DNA of 64,000 nt from an uncultured Lachnospiraceae bacterium (lineage in GTDB: Bacteria; Bacillota; Clostridia; Lachnospirales; Lachnospiraceae): assembly GCA_946182825.1 (NCBI GenBank), contig CAMGZH010000011.1, forward strand, positions 1-64,000, given 5' to 3'. The notes beneath the pieces were generated by a model. That model searched no databases. It saw nothing but the letters and a program-made list of their open reading frames with translations, and was not told the DNA's origin. Positions 1 through 8,544 of this stretch are shown piece after piece. The position numbers and the translations under genes were made by a program. Numbering within the stretch: the stretch's first letter is position 1; each line of letters begins with the position of its first letter.

Positions 1-118
1 CATGGGCATAGATCTTCTGATCCGGGTAGTGTTCGTGGATGGCTTTTGCAATCGAACCGCCGATCAGTCCTAATCCGATAAAAACAATTTTTTTGTTTCT
101 AAAGTTGTCCTCCATCAT
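1..118 (-). CDS. tyrA: Prephenate dehydrogenase, N-terminal fragment (cut by window edge)
   Basis: Only the first 39 codons are inside the window; the rest lies to the left. The protein would oxidise prephenate to 4-hydroxyphenylpyruvate with NAD in tyrosine synthesis. The visible part starts MMEDNF and holds a Rossmann nucleotide-binding motif, GLGLIGGS, at residues 15-22, which is typical of TyrA-type dehydrogenases. Its ATG overlaps the stop of the upstream DAHP synthase gene in an ATGA, so the two are probably co-translated. Location beside an aromatic-pathway gene supports the call, but other NAD-binding families cannot be fully excluded from 39 residues. Confidence 0.75.
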   Translation of the reverse strand, partial: MMEDNFRNKKIVFIGLGLIGGSIAKAIHEHYPDQKIYAH

Positions 119-1131
119 GCAAGACTCCTTTTAACAAGGTCTGCATAGGGACGGATCTCCTGCATCATTTCATCAAACTGCTGGCAGGTCAGGGACTGTG
201 GCCCATCGGAGAGAGCACATTCCGGACGGTTGTGAACCTCTACCATAACGCCGTCTGCTCCGACAGCAATGGCGGACTTGGTCAGCGGCTTTACAAAAGC
301 GCGGACGCCGGTTGCGTGACTTGGGTCAACGATAACAGGAAGATGGGTCTTTTCCTTTAATACGAGGACAGCAGCAAGGTCTAAGGTGTTGCGTGTTGCT
401 GTTTCGTAGGTGCGGATACCTCGTTCGCAAAGGCATACATTCGGATTTCCGTTTGCCATAATGTACTCGGCGGCGTTGAGCCATTCGTCAATGGTAGCGG
501 CAAGTCCTCTTTTTAACATAACAGGCTTTCCACATTTTCCGACTTCTTTTAATAATTCGAAGTTCTGCATGTTTCTTGCGCCTACCTGAAGCATGTCAAC
601 GTAGGAAACAGCCGTCTCTAATGCCTTTAAGGAGGTGATTTCGCAGATGGTTGCAAGTCCGGTTTCTTCTCCGGCTTCCTTCATATATCTAAGTCCCTCT
701 TCCTCAAGCCCCTGGAAAGAGTACGGGGAAGTACGGGGCTTGTATGCTCCGCCGCGAAGAAGGGTAGCGCCGGAGGCCTTGACAGCGCGGGCGATGGTCA
801 TAAGCTGTTCTTCGGATTCGATGGCACAAGGTCCTGCCATGATGGTTAGGTTGTTAGGACCGATAACGGTATTCTTAACGGTGAATTCTGTGTCTTCCGG
901 ATGGAACTTGCGGTTCACAAGCTTGTAGCTCTCGGTAACGGGGATAACATTGTCAACTCTCGGGTCAGCCTTCAGCTGATCGATATCCAGCACGGACTTG
1001 TCTCCGATGACACCAATGATGGTGACCTGATCTCCCTTGGAGAGATTGGTGGAAAGTCCATGGGACTGAATGGAGCTGACAAGTGCCTGCTGCTGCTCTA
1101 TGGTACAATTTTCTTTTAATACAATAATCAT
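115..1131 (-). CDS. aroF: 3-deoxy-7-phosphoheptulonate (DAHP) synthase, type I-beta with N-terminal ferredoxin-like domain
   Basis: This enzyme condenses phosphoenolpyruvate and erythrose 4-phosphate in the first step of the shikimate pathway. The 338-residue product has an N-terminal domain of about 75 residues resembling the ferredoxin-like regulatory domain of Thermotoga-type DAHP synthases, then a TIM barrel with GPCAIES at about 100-106, RGGAYKPRTSPYSFQG near 130, KRG, and VDPSHATG near the C-terminus. I start it at the ATG followed by ATTATTGTA, because an AGAAAGGA ribosome site lies upstream at good spacing. An ATG seven codons earlier falls on that site. It leads an operon with tyrA and is divergent from leuS. 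The N-terminal domain suggests feedback control by an aromatic end product, known for the family but not shown here. Confidence 0.93.
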   Translation of the reverse strand: MIIVLKENCTIEQQQALVSSIQSHGLSTNLSKGDQVTIIGVIGDKSVLDIDQLKADPRVDNVIPVTESYKLVNRKFHPEDTEFTVKNTVIGPNNLTIMAGPCAIESEEQLMTIARAVKASGATLLRGGAYKPRTSPYSFQGLEEEGLRYMKEAGEETGLATICEITSLKALETAVSYVDMLQVGARNMQNFELLKEVGKCGKPVMLKRGLAATIDEWLNAAEYIMANGNPNVCLCERGIRTYETATRNTLDLAAVLVLKEKTHLPVIVDPSHATGVRAFVKPLTKSAIAVGADGVMVEVHNRPECALSDGPQSLTCQQFDEMMQEIRPYADLVKRSLA

Positions 1132-1160
1132 GATCGTGGATTCCTTTCTCATAAAATCTT

Positions 1161-1189
1161 ATTCTATCCTAAACATTTCCTGGTCAAAA
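1161..1189 (-). promoter_or_regulatory. Candidate promoter for aroF-tyrA
   Basis: On the minus strand a TAGAAT -10 is preceded at 17 bases by TTTTGA, or at 15 bases by TTGACC. Either could act as the -35. The distance to the chosen aroF start is about 30 bases. The -35 match is only moderate. Confidence 0.4.
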
Positions 1190-1237
1190 GTCAACACGTT
1201 AATGTGGGAAAGTATAAAAGTGCTGTGGTGCTATTCC

Positions 1238-1265
1238 TTGACATTTGAGGTGACTATGGTACTAT
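1238..1265 (+). promoter_or_regulatory. Sigma-A type promoter for leuS
   Basis: A consensus TTGACA -35 is followed at 16 bases by TACTAT. The expected transcript start is about 50 bases before the leuS ATG, which leaves too little room for a T-box leader. Confidence 0.65.
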
Positions 1266-1325
1266 TTCTTAGTATGTAAATTTGGGCTCCTTATGTTTGA
1301 GGGGCTATTATGGGAGGAAGAAAAC

Positions 1326-3737
1326 ATGGTTACAGCTTATAATCATCGTTCCGTTGAGAAAAAATGGCGGAAGATCTGGGATGAGAAACCCGTTAATCCC
1401 AAGGATGAGAAGAAGGAAAAGTATTACTGCCTAGATATGTTCCCATATCCATCCGGTAATGGTTTACACGTTGGACACTGGAGAGGATATGTTATTTCTG
1501 ATGTATGGAGCCGTTATCAGCTCATGCATGGAAAGTATATCATTCACCCCATGGGGTGGGATGCCTTTGGCCTTCCAGCTGAAAACTATGCTATTAAGAT
1601 GGGTGAGCATCCTGCTAAGTCTACCGCGGATAATATCGCAAATATCAAGCGTCAGATTCAGGAGATCTCAGCTATCTATGATTGGGATATGGAGGTAAAT
1701 ACCACCGATCCTGAGTTCTATAAGTGGACACAGTGGATCTTTGTTCAGATGTTCAAGAAGGGACTGGCTTACGAGAAGCAGATGCCGATCAACTGGTGTC
1801 CAAGCTGTAAGACAGGTCTGGCTAACGAAGAGGTCGTTAACGGTAAGTGTGAGCGTTGCGGCGCTGATGTTACCAAGAAGAATCTTCGTCAGTGGATGCT
1901 GAAGATCACAGCCTATGCTGATCGTCTTTTAGATGATCTTGATACCCTTGACTGGCCGGAGAAGGTTAAGAAGATGCAGTCTGACTGGATCGGCCGAAGC
2001 CACGGTGCTGAGGTCAACTTCAAGGTTGATGGCAGTGATGAGACCATCACCGTTTATACCACTCGTCCGGATACACTTTACGGATGTACCTTCATGGTTA
2101 TGGCTCCGGAGCATGAGATGGCCAAGAAGCTGGCTACGGAGGAACAGCTTGCAGCTGTTGAGGATTATATTTATCAGACATCCCTTCGTTCTTCTGTTGA
2201 CCGTATGCAGTCAAAGGAGAAGACCGGTGTGTTTACAGGTTCTTATGCAATCAATCCGATCAACGGTAAGAAGGTTCCAATCTGGCTTTCCGATTACGTG
2301 TTAGCTGATTATGGTACAGGTGCTGTTATGTGCGTACCGGCACATGATGATCGTGACTTTGCCTTTGCCAAGAAGTTTGATCTTCCAATCATCCAGGTTA
2401 TCTCTAAGGATGGTGTGGCTATCGAGAACATGGAAGAAGCGTACACAGAGGCTGCAGGAACCATGGTGAATTCCGGAGACTGGAATGGCATGGAGTCTTC
2501 CGAGCTTAAGTTAAAAGCCCCTGAAATGATCGAGAAGATGGGCGCAGGTAAGAAGACCACCAACTATAAGCTGCGTGACTGGGTATTCTCCCGTCAGAGA
2601 TATTGGGGTGAGCCGATTCCTATTATTCACTGCCCGGATTGTGGTGCCGTTCCTGTTCCGGAGGATCAGCTTCCATTGCTTCTTCCGGATGTTGACAGCT
2701 ACGAGCCGACCGGTACAGGAGAGTCACCACTTGCAGCCATCGAGTCATGGGTCAATACAACCTGTCCATGCTGTGGTAAGCCGGCAAAGCGTGAGACCAA
2801 TACCATGCCACAGTGGGCTGGTTCTTCCTGGTACTTCCTCCGCTATGTAGATAACAAGAACAAAGAGGTACTTGTTTCTCCGGAGAAGGCAGCGAAGTAT
2901 CTTCCGGTGGATATGTACATCGGTGGTGTAGAGCATGCGGTACTTCATCTTCTGTATGCAAGATTCTATACAAAGTTCTTACATGATATCGGTGTAGTAG
3001 ACTTTGAGGAGCCGTTTAAGAAGCTGTTCAACCAGGGTATGATCACCGGTAAGAACGGTATCAAGATGAGTAAGAGTAAGGGAAATGTTGTTTCACCGGA
3101 TGATCTGGTTCGTGACTATGGTTGCGATTCCCTTCGTATGTACGAGCTTTTCGTTGGACCACCAGAGCTTGACTCCGAGTGGGATGACCGTGGAATCGAC
3201 GGAATCAACCGTTTCTTAAAGCGTGTATGGAAGCTTGTTCTTGAGGAGCATGAGAAGAATGTTCCGGAGACAAAGGAACTGGTACGTGTTCGTAACTGCA
3301 TGGTGAAGGATATTACGACCCGTCTTGAGACCTTTAGCTTGAATACCGTTATCTCTGGTTTCATGGAGTACACCAATACTCTGACCGACATGGCGAAGGA
3401 TGGCGGTGTGGATCAGCTGACACTTGAGACACTGGTTACCCTTCTTGCGCCGTTTGCACCTCATGTCGCTGAGGAGCTTCATGAGCAGCTCGGTAAGGAA
3501 GGCTCAGTATTCGAGGAGAGCTGGCCTGAGTATGATGAGAGCAAGATGGAGCTGGATGTGGTTGAGATGCCGGTACAGCTGAATGGTAAGACAAAGGCTG
3601 TTATCTCACTTCCGAAGGATGTATCCAAGGAAGATGCCATTGCTGCTGCTAAGGAAGCATTAGGGGATAAGCTTACAGGTAATGTGATCAAGGAGATCGT
3701 GGTACCTGGTAAGATCATCAATATCGTAGCGAAATAA
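1326..3737 (+). CDS. leuS: Leucine--tRNA ligase
   Basis: Charges tRNA-Leu with leucine in the cytoplasm. The 803-residue class I synthetase shows the HIGH-type signature HVGHWRGY around residue 45, two zinc-ribbon-like Cys pairs (CPSC...CERC and CPDC...CPCC), the editing-domain motif TTRPDTLYG near residue 240, and KMSKSKGN near 580. An upstream in-frame ATG exists, but GGGAGGAAG sits just before the ATG of MVTAYNH, which is the usual start for this family. Length and motif order are normal for bacterial LeuRS. The gene has its own promoter and is followed by a hairpin, so it is probably transcribed alone. Confidence 0.98.
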   Translation: MVTAYNHRSVEKKWRKIWDEKPVNPKDEKKEKYYCLDMFPYPSGNGLHVGHWRGYVISDVWSRYQLMHGKYIIHPMGWDAFGLPAENYAIKMGEHPAKSTADNIANIKRQIQEISAIYDWDMEVNTTDPEFYKWTQWIFVQMFKKGLAYEKQMPINWCPSCKTGLANEEVVNGKCERCGADVTKKNLRQWMLKITAYADRLLDDLDTLDWPEKVKKMQSDWIGRSHGAEVNFKVDGSDETITVYTTRPDTLYGCTFMVMAPEHEMAKKLATEEQLAAVEDYIYQTSLRSSVDRMQSKEKTGVFTGSYAINPINGKKVPIWLSDYVLADYGTGAVMCVPAHDDRDFAFAKKFDLPIIQVISKDGVAIENMEEAYTEAAGTMVNSGDWNGMESSELKLKAPEMIEKMGAGKKTTNYKLRDWVFSRQRYWGEPIPIIHCPDCGAVPVPEDQLPLLLPDVDSYEPTGTGESPLAAIESWVNTTCPCCGKPAKRETNTMPQWAGSSWYFLRYVDNKNKEVLVSPEKAAKYLPVDMYIGGVEHAVLHLLYARFYTKFLHDIGVVDFEEPFKKLFNQGMITGKNGIKMSKSKGNVVSPDDLVRDYGCDSLRMYELFVGPPELDSEWDDRGIDGINRFLKRVWKLVLEEHEKNVPETKELVRVRNCMVKDITTRLETFSLNTVISGFMEYTNTLTDMAKDGGVDQLTLETLVTLLAPFAPHVAEELHEQLGKEGSVFEESWPEYDESKMELDVVEMPVQLNGKTKAVISLPKDVSKEDAIAAAKEALGDKLTGNVIKEIVVPGKIINIVAK

Positions 3738-3744
3738 TAATTAT

Positions 3745-3796
3745 AAATGCCCGGCCTTCTTTATAGCCCATTCGGCCGTAAGGAGGCGGGCATTTG
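3745..3796 (+). terminator. Hairpin after leuS, probable terminator
   Basis: AAATGCCCG pairs perfectly with CGGGCATTT, and the stem continues inward by five more pairs around one bulge. The tail TTTGTTAT is only a weak U-tract, so termination may be partial. A -10 like hexamer follows directly. Confidence 0.5.
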
Positions 3797-3799
3797 TTA

Positions 3800-3805
3800 T
3801 ATAAT
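3800..3805 (+). promoter_or_regulatory. Possible -10 element for icd
   Basis: A consensus TATAAT lies 40 bases before the icd start and just after the leuS hairpin. No good -35 is visible at the proper distance (CGTAAG), so this is tentative. Confidence 0.3.
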
Positions 3806-3844
3806 GTTTTGGGAAAAGAAATCAAGATTACAAAAGGAGAACAC

Positions 3845-5059
3845 ATGGCTAAAATTCAGATGAAGACTCCACTGGTGGAGATGGACGGCGACGAGATGAC
3901 AAGAGTCCTTTGGCAGATGATCAAGGACGAACTGATCCTTCCCTTCGTAGATCTTAAAAGTGAGTACTACGACCTGGGATTAAAGCACAGAGATGAGACC
4001 GATGATCAGGTTACCGTTGACGCAAGTGAGGCTACCAAGAAGTATGGCGTAGCTGTCAAGTGCGCCACCATCACTCCAAACGCTGCCCGTGTCAAAGAGT
4101 ACGATCTTAAGAAGATGTACAAAAGTCCGAATGGAACCATTCGTGCGATCTTAGATGGAACGGTGTTCCGTGCTCCGATCATTGTCAAGGGAATCGAGCC
4201 AAACGTTAAGACATGGAAAAAGCCGATCACCATTGCCCGTCATGCCTACGGTGATGTGTATAAGGCTTCTGAAATGAAAATTCCTGAGGCAGGAAAGGTA
4301 GAACTTGTCTACACAAAGGCAGACGGAAGCGAAGAACGTGTTCTTGTACATGAGTTTGATGGACCGGGCGTTGTACAGGGACAGCATAATCTGACAGCAT
4401 CCATTACAAGCTTTGCTAAAAGCTGTTTTAATTTTGCTCTTGACCAGAAGCAGGATCTTTGGTTTGCTACAAAGGATACCATCAGTAAGCAGTATGATCA
4501 CACCTTCAAGGATATCTTTGCAGAGGTATATGAGAAGGAATACAAGGAGAAGTTTGAGAAGGCCGGTATCGAGTATTTCTATACTCTGATCGATGATGCG
4601 GTTGCCCGTGTTATGAAGTCAGAGGGGGGATTTATATGGGCCTGCAAGAACTATGACGGAGACGTTATGAGTGATATGTTATCCTCTGCCTTCGGTTCCC
4701 TTGCCATGATGACATCGGTTCTGGTATCTCCAAAGGGTTACTTCGAGTATGAGGCAGCTCATGGAACCGTTCAGCGTCATTACTATAAGCATCTGAAGGG
4801 CGAGGAGACCTCTACCAATTCCGTTGCAACGATTTTTGCATGGACAGGTGCTCTTCGTAAGAGAGGTGAGCTGGATGGAACAAAGGAGCTTTGCGATTTT
4901 GCAGATGCCCTTGAGAAGGCATGCCTTGCAACCATTGAGTCCGGTAAGATGACCGGAGATCTGGCTCTTATCACATCTCTTCCGAACCCGATCAAGTTAA
5001 ACAGTAAGGATTTTATTCTTGCGATCCGTGAGAATTTAGAGAAAGATTTAGGAATGTAA
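3845..5059 (+). CDS. icd: Isocitrate dehydrogenase (NADP type)
   Basis: Oxidatively decarboxylates isocitrate to 2-oxoglutarate, supplying glutamate precursors and NADPH. At 404 residues it matches the shorter, eukaryote-like subfamily (start [20 protein letters not shown]) rather than the E. coli type. It contains the substrate-loop region with KSPNGTIR, the conserved [14 protein letters not shown] metal/substrate segment, and [10 protein letters not shown] in the coenzyme region. The start follows AAAAGGAGAACAC. No citrate synthase or aconitase gene is adjacent. The ABC-F gene begins one base after its stop, so they are likely co-transcribed. Confidence 0.95.
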   Translation: MAKIQMKTPLVEMDGDEMTRVLWQMIKDELILPFVDLKSEYYDLGLKHRDETDDQVTVDASEATKKYGVAVKCATITPNAARVKEYDLKKMYKSPNGTIRAILDGTVFRAPIIVKGIEPNVKTWKKPITIARHAYGDVYKASEMKIPEAGKVELVYTKADGSEERVLVHEFDGPGVVQGQHNLTASITSFAKSCFNFALDQKQDLWFATKDTISKQYDHTFKDIFAEVYEKEYKEKFEKAGIEYFYTLIDDAVARVMKSEGGFIWACKNYDGDVMSDMLSSAFGSLAMMTSVLVSPKGYFEYEAAHGTVQRHYYKHLKGEETSTNSVATIFAWTGALRKRGELDGTKELCDFADALEKACLATIESGKMTGDLALITSLPNPIKLNSKDFILAIRENLEKDLGM

Positions 5060-5060
5060 T

Positions 5061-6977
5061 ATGATTTTATCTGTTGCAAACCTGCAGAAGGCATTCGGTG
5101 AAGAGGTCATCTTCACCGATGTTTCCTTTCAGGTGCAGGAACATGAAAAGTTAGCCATCGTTGGGAACAACGGTTGCGGTAAATCAACGCTTCTTAAGGT
5201 GATCGTTGGCCAGGAGCCATCGGACCGGGGAAGCGTTGTTTTTGCGAAGGATTCCACTTATGGATATCTGGCCCAGTATCAGGATGCAGATTATAAGGGA
5301 AGCATCTGGGATTATGTGTATCATGCACGGGAGGATATCCTTGAAATGGAGAGAATGCTCCGTGGAATGGAAGCGGACATGACAACTAAAACCGGGGCGG
5401 AACTGGAACAGCTGATGGAGTCCTATCATAATCTGTCCCATCGGTTCTCCCTGTTGGAGGGTGAGTCCTATGAGAGCAGGGTAACAGGAATTCTTAAGGG
5501 ACTTGGATTTGTGGAAGAGGATTTTTCCAAAACCATGGCAGAGCTCTCCGGTGGACAAAAGACCCGTGTGGCTCTGTCCCGTCTTCTGGTTTCCTCACCG
5601 GATCTGCTTTTGTTGGATGAGCCCATCAACCACCTGGATCTTAGATCCATTGAGTGGCTGGAAAATTTCCTTTTAAACTATAAGGGTGCTGTGATGATCG
5701 TAGCCCATGACCGCTATTTCCTCGATAGAACGGTTCAAAGGGTGATTGATCTGTCCGGGAAGAAGGCGCATGACTACAAAGGCAATTATTCTGCCTTTAT
5801 GCAGCAAAAAGACCTCTTTATGCTGACACAGCAGAGGGAATACGAAAAGCAGCAGAAGAAGATCGCTCACGAAGAGGCAGTTATCGAAAAGCTGCAGAGC
5901 TTTAACCGTGAGAAATCCATCAGGCGTGCAGAGAGTCGTAAGAAGCTTTTGGACAAGATGGAGGTCATGGATAAGCCGGTCAGTGAGGATACGCAGATGA
6001 ACCTTACCCTTTCGGCTCTGTCGACCAGCGGTAAGGATGTACTTTCTGTTTCCGGCCTGGCCAAGTCCTTTGGCGACCGGCAGCTTTTTTCAGATGTAAG
6101 TTTTGAAATCAAGCGGGGAGATCGTGTGGCTTTGATCGGTGATAACGGAATCGGAAAGTCGACGATCCTTAAGATTATCAACGGATTGATACCTGCCGAT
6201 CGTGGCGTCGTAAAGCTTGGCACCGGTGTTACCATCGGTTACTACGATCAGGAACAGCAGCTGTTTGATGAGGACAAGACCCTGTTTGAAGAGATGCAGG
6301 ATACCTATCCCAACATGGATAATACCAGGGTTCGAAACACTTTGGCGGCCTTTCTTTTTACAGGGGAAGATGTGTATAAGAAAATCCGGGATCTTTCCGG
6401 TGGTGAGAGAGGAAGAATCTCTCTTGCGAAGCTGATGCTTTCCGGCGCAAACTTCCTGATCCTGGATGAGCCCACCAACCATCTGGATATGGAATCCAAG
6501 GAGATACTCGAACATGCCCTGCAGGGGTACGACGGAACCCTTCTTTATGTTTCTCATGACCGTTATTTTGTGAATCAGACGGCAGAGCGGATCCTGGATC
6601 TGACCTCTCTTGGTCTGGCAGAGTACCTTGGTAATTATGATTACTACCTCCAGAAAAGGGAGACCATCCGTACCGATTTTGGCCTTGCGAATGATGCAAA
6701 AAAGACAGAAGAGACTGCTGTTTCAGAAGCTTCCGGTAAGATGGACTGGAAGGAACAGAAGGCGCGGCAGGCGGCTCAGCGAAAGCTTGATCGGGCAAGA
6801 GAGCAGATCGAGGAGAAGATCGAGGCTCTGGAGGAAAAACTTTCGGAGCTGGATGCGGCTTTTCTGGATCCGGAAATTGCTACCAATTCAGCAAAATTAA
6901 ATGAGCTTGGCAGGGAACATCAGAAGATTCAGACGGAGCTTGAGGAGCTGTACGAAGAGTGGGAAACCTTTGCCTGA
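5061..6977 (+). CDS. ABC-F family ATPase (ribosome-associated, YdiF/Uup-like)
   Basis: ABC-F proteins have two ATPase domains and no membrane part; they bind the ribosomal E site and help with stalled or antibiotic-bound ribosomes. The 638 residues contain Walker A GNNGCGKST (about 35-43), signature LSGGQ (about 163), Walker B ending DEPINHLD (about 186), a basic helical linker near 245-300, a second Walker A GDNGIGKST (about 360), LSGGE (about 447) and DEPTNHLD. A charged coiled-coil tail covers about 550-638, as in YdiF/Uup. The first domain has Ile where DEPT is usual. Whether it gives antibiotic resistance cannot be told from sequence. Its ribosome site AGGA lies inside the end of icd. 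Confidence 0.93.
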   Translation: MILSVANLQKAFGEEVIFTDVSFQVQEHEKLAIVGNNGCGKSTLLKVIVGQEPSDRGSVVFAKDSTYGYLAQYQDADYKGSIWDYVYHAREDILEMERMLRGMEADMTTKTGAELEQLMESYHNLSHRFSLLEGESYESRVTGILKGLGFVEEDFSKTMAELSGGQKTRVALSRLLVSSPDLLLLDEPINHLDLRSIEWLENFLLNYKGAVMIVAHDRYFLDRTVQRVIDLSGKKAHDYKGNYSAFMQQKDLFMLTQQREYEKQQKKIAHEEAVIEKLQSFNREKSIRRAESRKKLLDKMEVMDKPVSEDTQMNLTLSALSTSGKDVLSVSGLAKSFGDRQLFSDVSFEIKRGDRVALIGDNGIGKSTILKIINGLIPADRGVVKLGTGVTIGYYDQEQQLFDEDKTLFEEMQDTYPNMDNTRVRNTLAAFLFTGEDVYKKIRDLSGGERGRISLAKLMLSGANFLILDEPTNHLDMESKEILEHALQGYDGTLLYVSHDRYFVNQTAERILDLTSLGLAEYLGNYDYYLQKRETIRTDFGLANDAKKTEETAVSEASGKMDWKEQKARQAAQRKLDRAREQIEEKIEALEEKLSELDAAFLDPEIATNSAKLNELGREHQKIQTELEELYEEWETFA

Positions 6978-6984
6978 TATTACA

Positions 6985-7002
6985 TTGTTAATTGTTTGAC
7001 AA
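6985..7002 (+). promoter_or_regulatory. Rex operator (ROP site)
   Basis: The 18-base sequence TTGTTAATTGTTTGACAA fits the clostridial Rex consensus TTGTTAA-N4-TTAACAA with one mismatch. It ends in the -35 hexamer of the rex promoter, so bound Rex would block polymerase. Autoregulation of rex by NADH/NAD ratio is the natural reading. Confidence 0.82.
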
Positions 7003-7024
7003 GCCTGATAAAACCTCGTAGAAT
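6996..7024 (+). promoter_or_regulatory. Sigma-A promoter for the rex operon
   Basis: TTGACA and TAGAAT are separated by exactly 17 bases, close to consensus. The -35 is shared with the right half of the Rex operator. The transcript would begin about 105 bases before the rex start codon. Confidence 0.85.
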
Positions 7025-7031
7025 AGATGTG

Positions 7032-7110
7032 GTTATCTCGTTTTGCCCGGTCGGAGTCTTGCTCTGCCTGTGTGAAATGCTCCGTGAGCCATAACGAGGG
7101 TGATGATAAC
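7032..7110 (+). promoter_or_regulatory. Structured 5' leader of rex mRNA
   Basis: GTTAT pairs with ATAAC and CTCGTT with AACGAG on either side of a 7-base bulge, enclosing a further CGGAG/CTCCG helix (7052-7056 with 7080-7084). I do not recognise a known riboswitch class. The fold is read by eye and could be chance. Confidence 0.35.
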
Positions 7111-7134
7111 TTGAATTTTGCAGTAGGAGGTTCT

Positions 7135-7761
7135 ATGGAAAAGGGAATTTCGCCTGCAGTCATTCGTAGAATGCCCAGGTATTATCGATATTTAGGTGAA
7201 TTATTAGAGGATGGTGTCGAGCGGATCTCATCCAACGATCTTTCCCGCAGAATGCATGTGACAGCATCGCAGATCCGTCAGGATCTGAATAATTTTGGCG
7301 GTTTTGGCCAGCAGGGTTATGGATATAATGTACAGTTTTTGTATGATGAAATCGGTAAGATACTAGGCCAGACACATATGAACAATGTGATTCTGGTGGG
7401 AGTCGGTAACTTAGGTCAGGCCATTGCCAATTATGTTAAGTTCGAAAAGCTTTCTTTTCGCATGATCGGTCTTTTTGATATCGATCCGGCAAAGAAGGGA
7501 AAGGAAGTCAGCGGAATCAAGATTCAGATGGTGGATGAGCTTGAAGCTTTTATCAAGACCCACCAGGTCGATATTGTTGCCCTTACGATCCCGAAGGAGA
7601 GTGCGGAACCCATCGCCCGCAAGCTGACGGATCTTGGGGTCAAGGCATTTTGGAATTTTGCTCATGTGGATCTGGATGTTCCGGAAGGTGTTATTGTTGA
7701 GAATGTTCATCTTTCGGATTCCCTTATGACATTGTCTTATAATATTACTAAAATGAAATAA
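7135..7761 (+). CDS. rex: Redox-sensing transcriptional repressor Rex
   Basis: Rex is a homodimeric DNA-binding repressor that senses the NADH/NAD+ ratio and controls fermentation and NAD-regenerating genes. The 208-residue protein has an N-terminal winged helix (SNDLSRRMHVTASQIRQDL near 36-54), the family-specific stretch around FGGFGQQGYGY, a Rossmann motif GVGNLGQA at 89-96, and a C-terminal swapped helix. The ATG after TAGGAGGTTCT is preferred over longer in-frame starts. It leads a cluster with an unknown gene and nnr, both plausibly linked to nicotinamide metabolism. The operator upstream indicates autoregulation. Confidence 0.97.
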   Translation: MEKGISPAVIRRMPRYYRYLGELLEDGVERISSNDLSRRMHVTASQIRQDLNNFGGFGQQGYGYNVQFLYDEIGKILGQTHMNNVILVGVGNLGQAIANYVKFEKLSFRMIGLFDIDPAKKGKEVSGIKIQMVDELEAFIKTHQVDIVALTIPKESAEPIARKLTDLGVKAFWNFAHVDLDVPEGVIVENVHLSDSLMTLSYNITKMK

Positions 7762-7782
7762 CGTAAGATGGGGGGATTTTGA

Positions 7783-8544
7783 ATGGAAGAGGGAGTATTT
7801 TTATCAGCCTTAAAGTTGACCAAGATACCGGTTCTTGTCCTTGATCAGAAGTGGCACCGCCTGTTTGCTTTAAGCGGTAAGCCGGATGAGGTCAAGAAAG
7901 TGGAGGTTGAGCTGAACGAACTGTTACAGCAGCAGGGAAAGGCTACAACGGATATCAAGAGTCTGAAGAAGGTCAAGACAAAGCTGATGCAGAACATCGT
8001 AAGCAATATGGATGTGGTGGATAAGTCCACCCTGTCCTCAGAGGCAGCCAAGAGGCTTGAACAGGACAAGGAACTGATCGATCAGACCAACGAGAAGATC
8101 GCGGAACTTGAGGATAAGCTTCTTGAGTATCCAAAGCTGATCCGGGATAAGAACCAAGAGCTGATGCTTCTTACCATGTCTTTTTGTTACCATAAGATGC
8201 GGACCAATACATCGGAGGTACATGAGATCGCGGACTGGATCAAGCAGGTGCGTATCGATCTGAAAAAGAACATCATCAAAAAACAGAACCGCGAGATCAA
8301 CAACCGGGAGATTTATACCTATATGCATGATATCTTCGGTAAGGATGTGGTTGATATTTTTGATATTAAGGAGTCAGAAGAGCTGATTTTGACCAGTAAG
8401 GATTCTGTCAATTCAAGAGTTGCGGGATCTGCAGCAGAACCGGAGCAAAAAGAGCCGGAGTCAAAGGATGAACAGGAACCAAAAGAAAATATAGATACCA
8501 CGGTTAGCGATGAAAAGGAGGAAGGTCATGCTGGCAATTCTTGA
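7783..8544 (+). CDS. Unidentified soluble coiled-coil protein with acidic tail
   Basis: I do not recognise this 253-residue protein. It has no signal peptide or membrane segment. It starts MEEGVFLSALKLTKIPVLVLDQKWHRLF, then residues about 35-150 are rich in Lys, Glu, Leu and Gln with heptad-like spacing, so a coiled coil is likely. After about residue 205 it becomes a low-complexity Glu/Lys/Pro tail. It sits 21 bases after rex and its end overlaps nnr by 17 bases, so it is translated with both. Position suggests a link to the same regulon but no function can be assigned. The gene is clearly coding: good ribosome site (GGGGGA) and no frame breaks. Confidence 0.8.
   Translation: MEEGVFLSALKLTKIPVLVLDQKWHRLFALSGKPDEVKKVEVELNELLQQQGKATTDIKSLKKVKTKLMQNIVSNMDVVDKSTLSSEAAKRLEQDKELIDQTNEKIAELEDKLLEYPKLIRDKNQELMLLTMSFCYHKMRTNTSEVHEIADWIKQVRIDLKKNIIKKQNREINNREIYTYMHDIFGKDVVDIFDIKESEELILTSKDSVNSRVAGSAAEPEQKEPESKDEQEPKENIDTTVSDEKEEGHAGNS

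Noticed and set aside
5614-5640. DEPI instead of DEPT after the first Walker B of the ABC-F protein
   Set aside because: The catalytic Asp and Glu remain, so a single neighbouring change is not evidence of lost activity.
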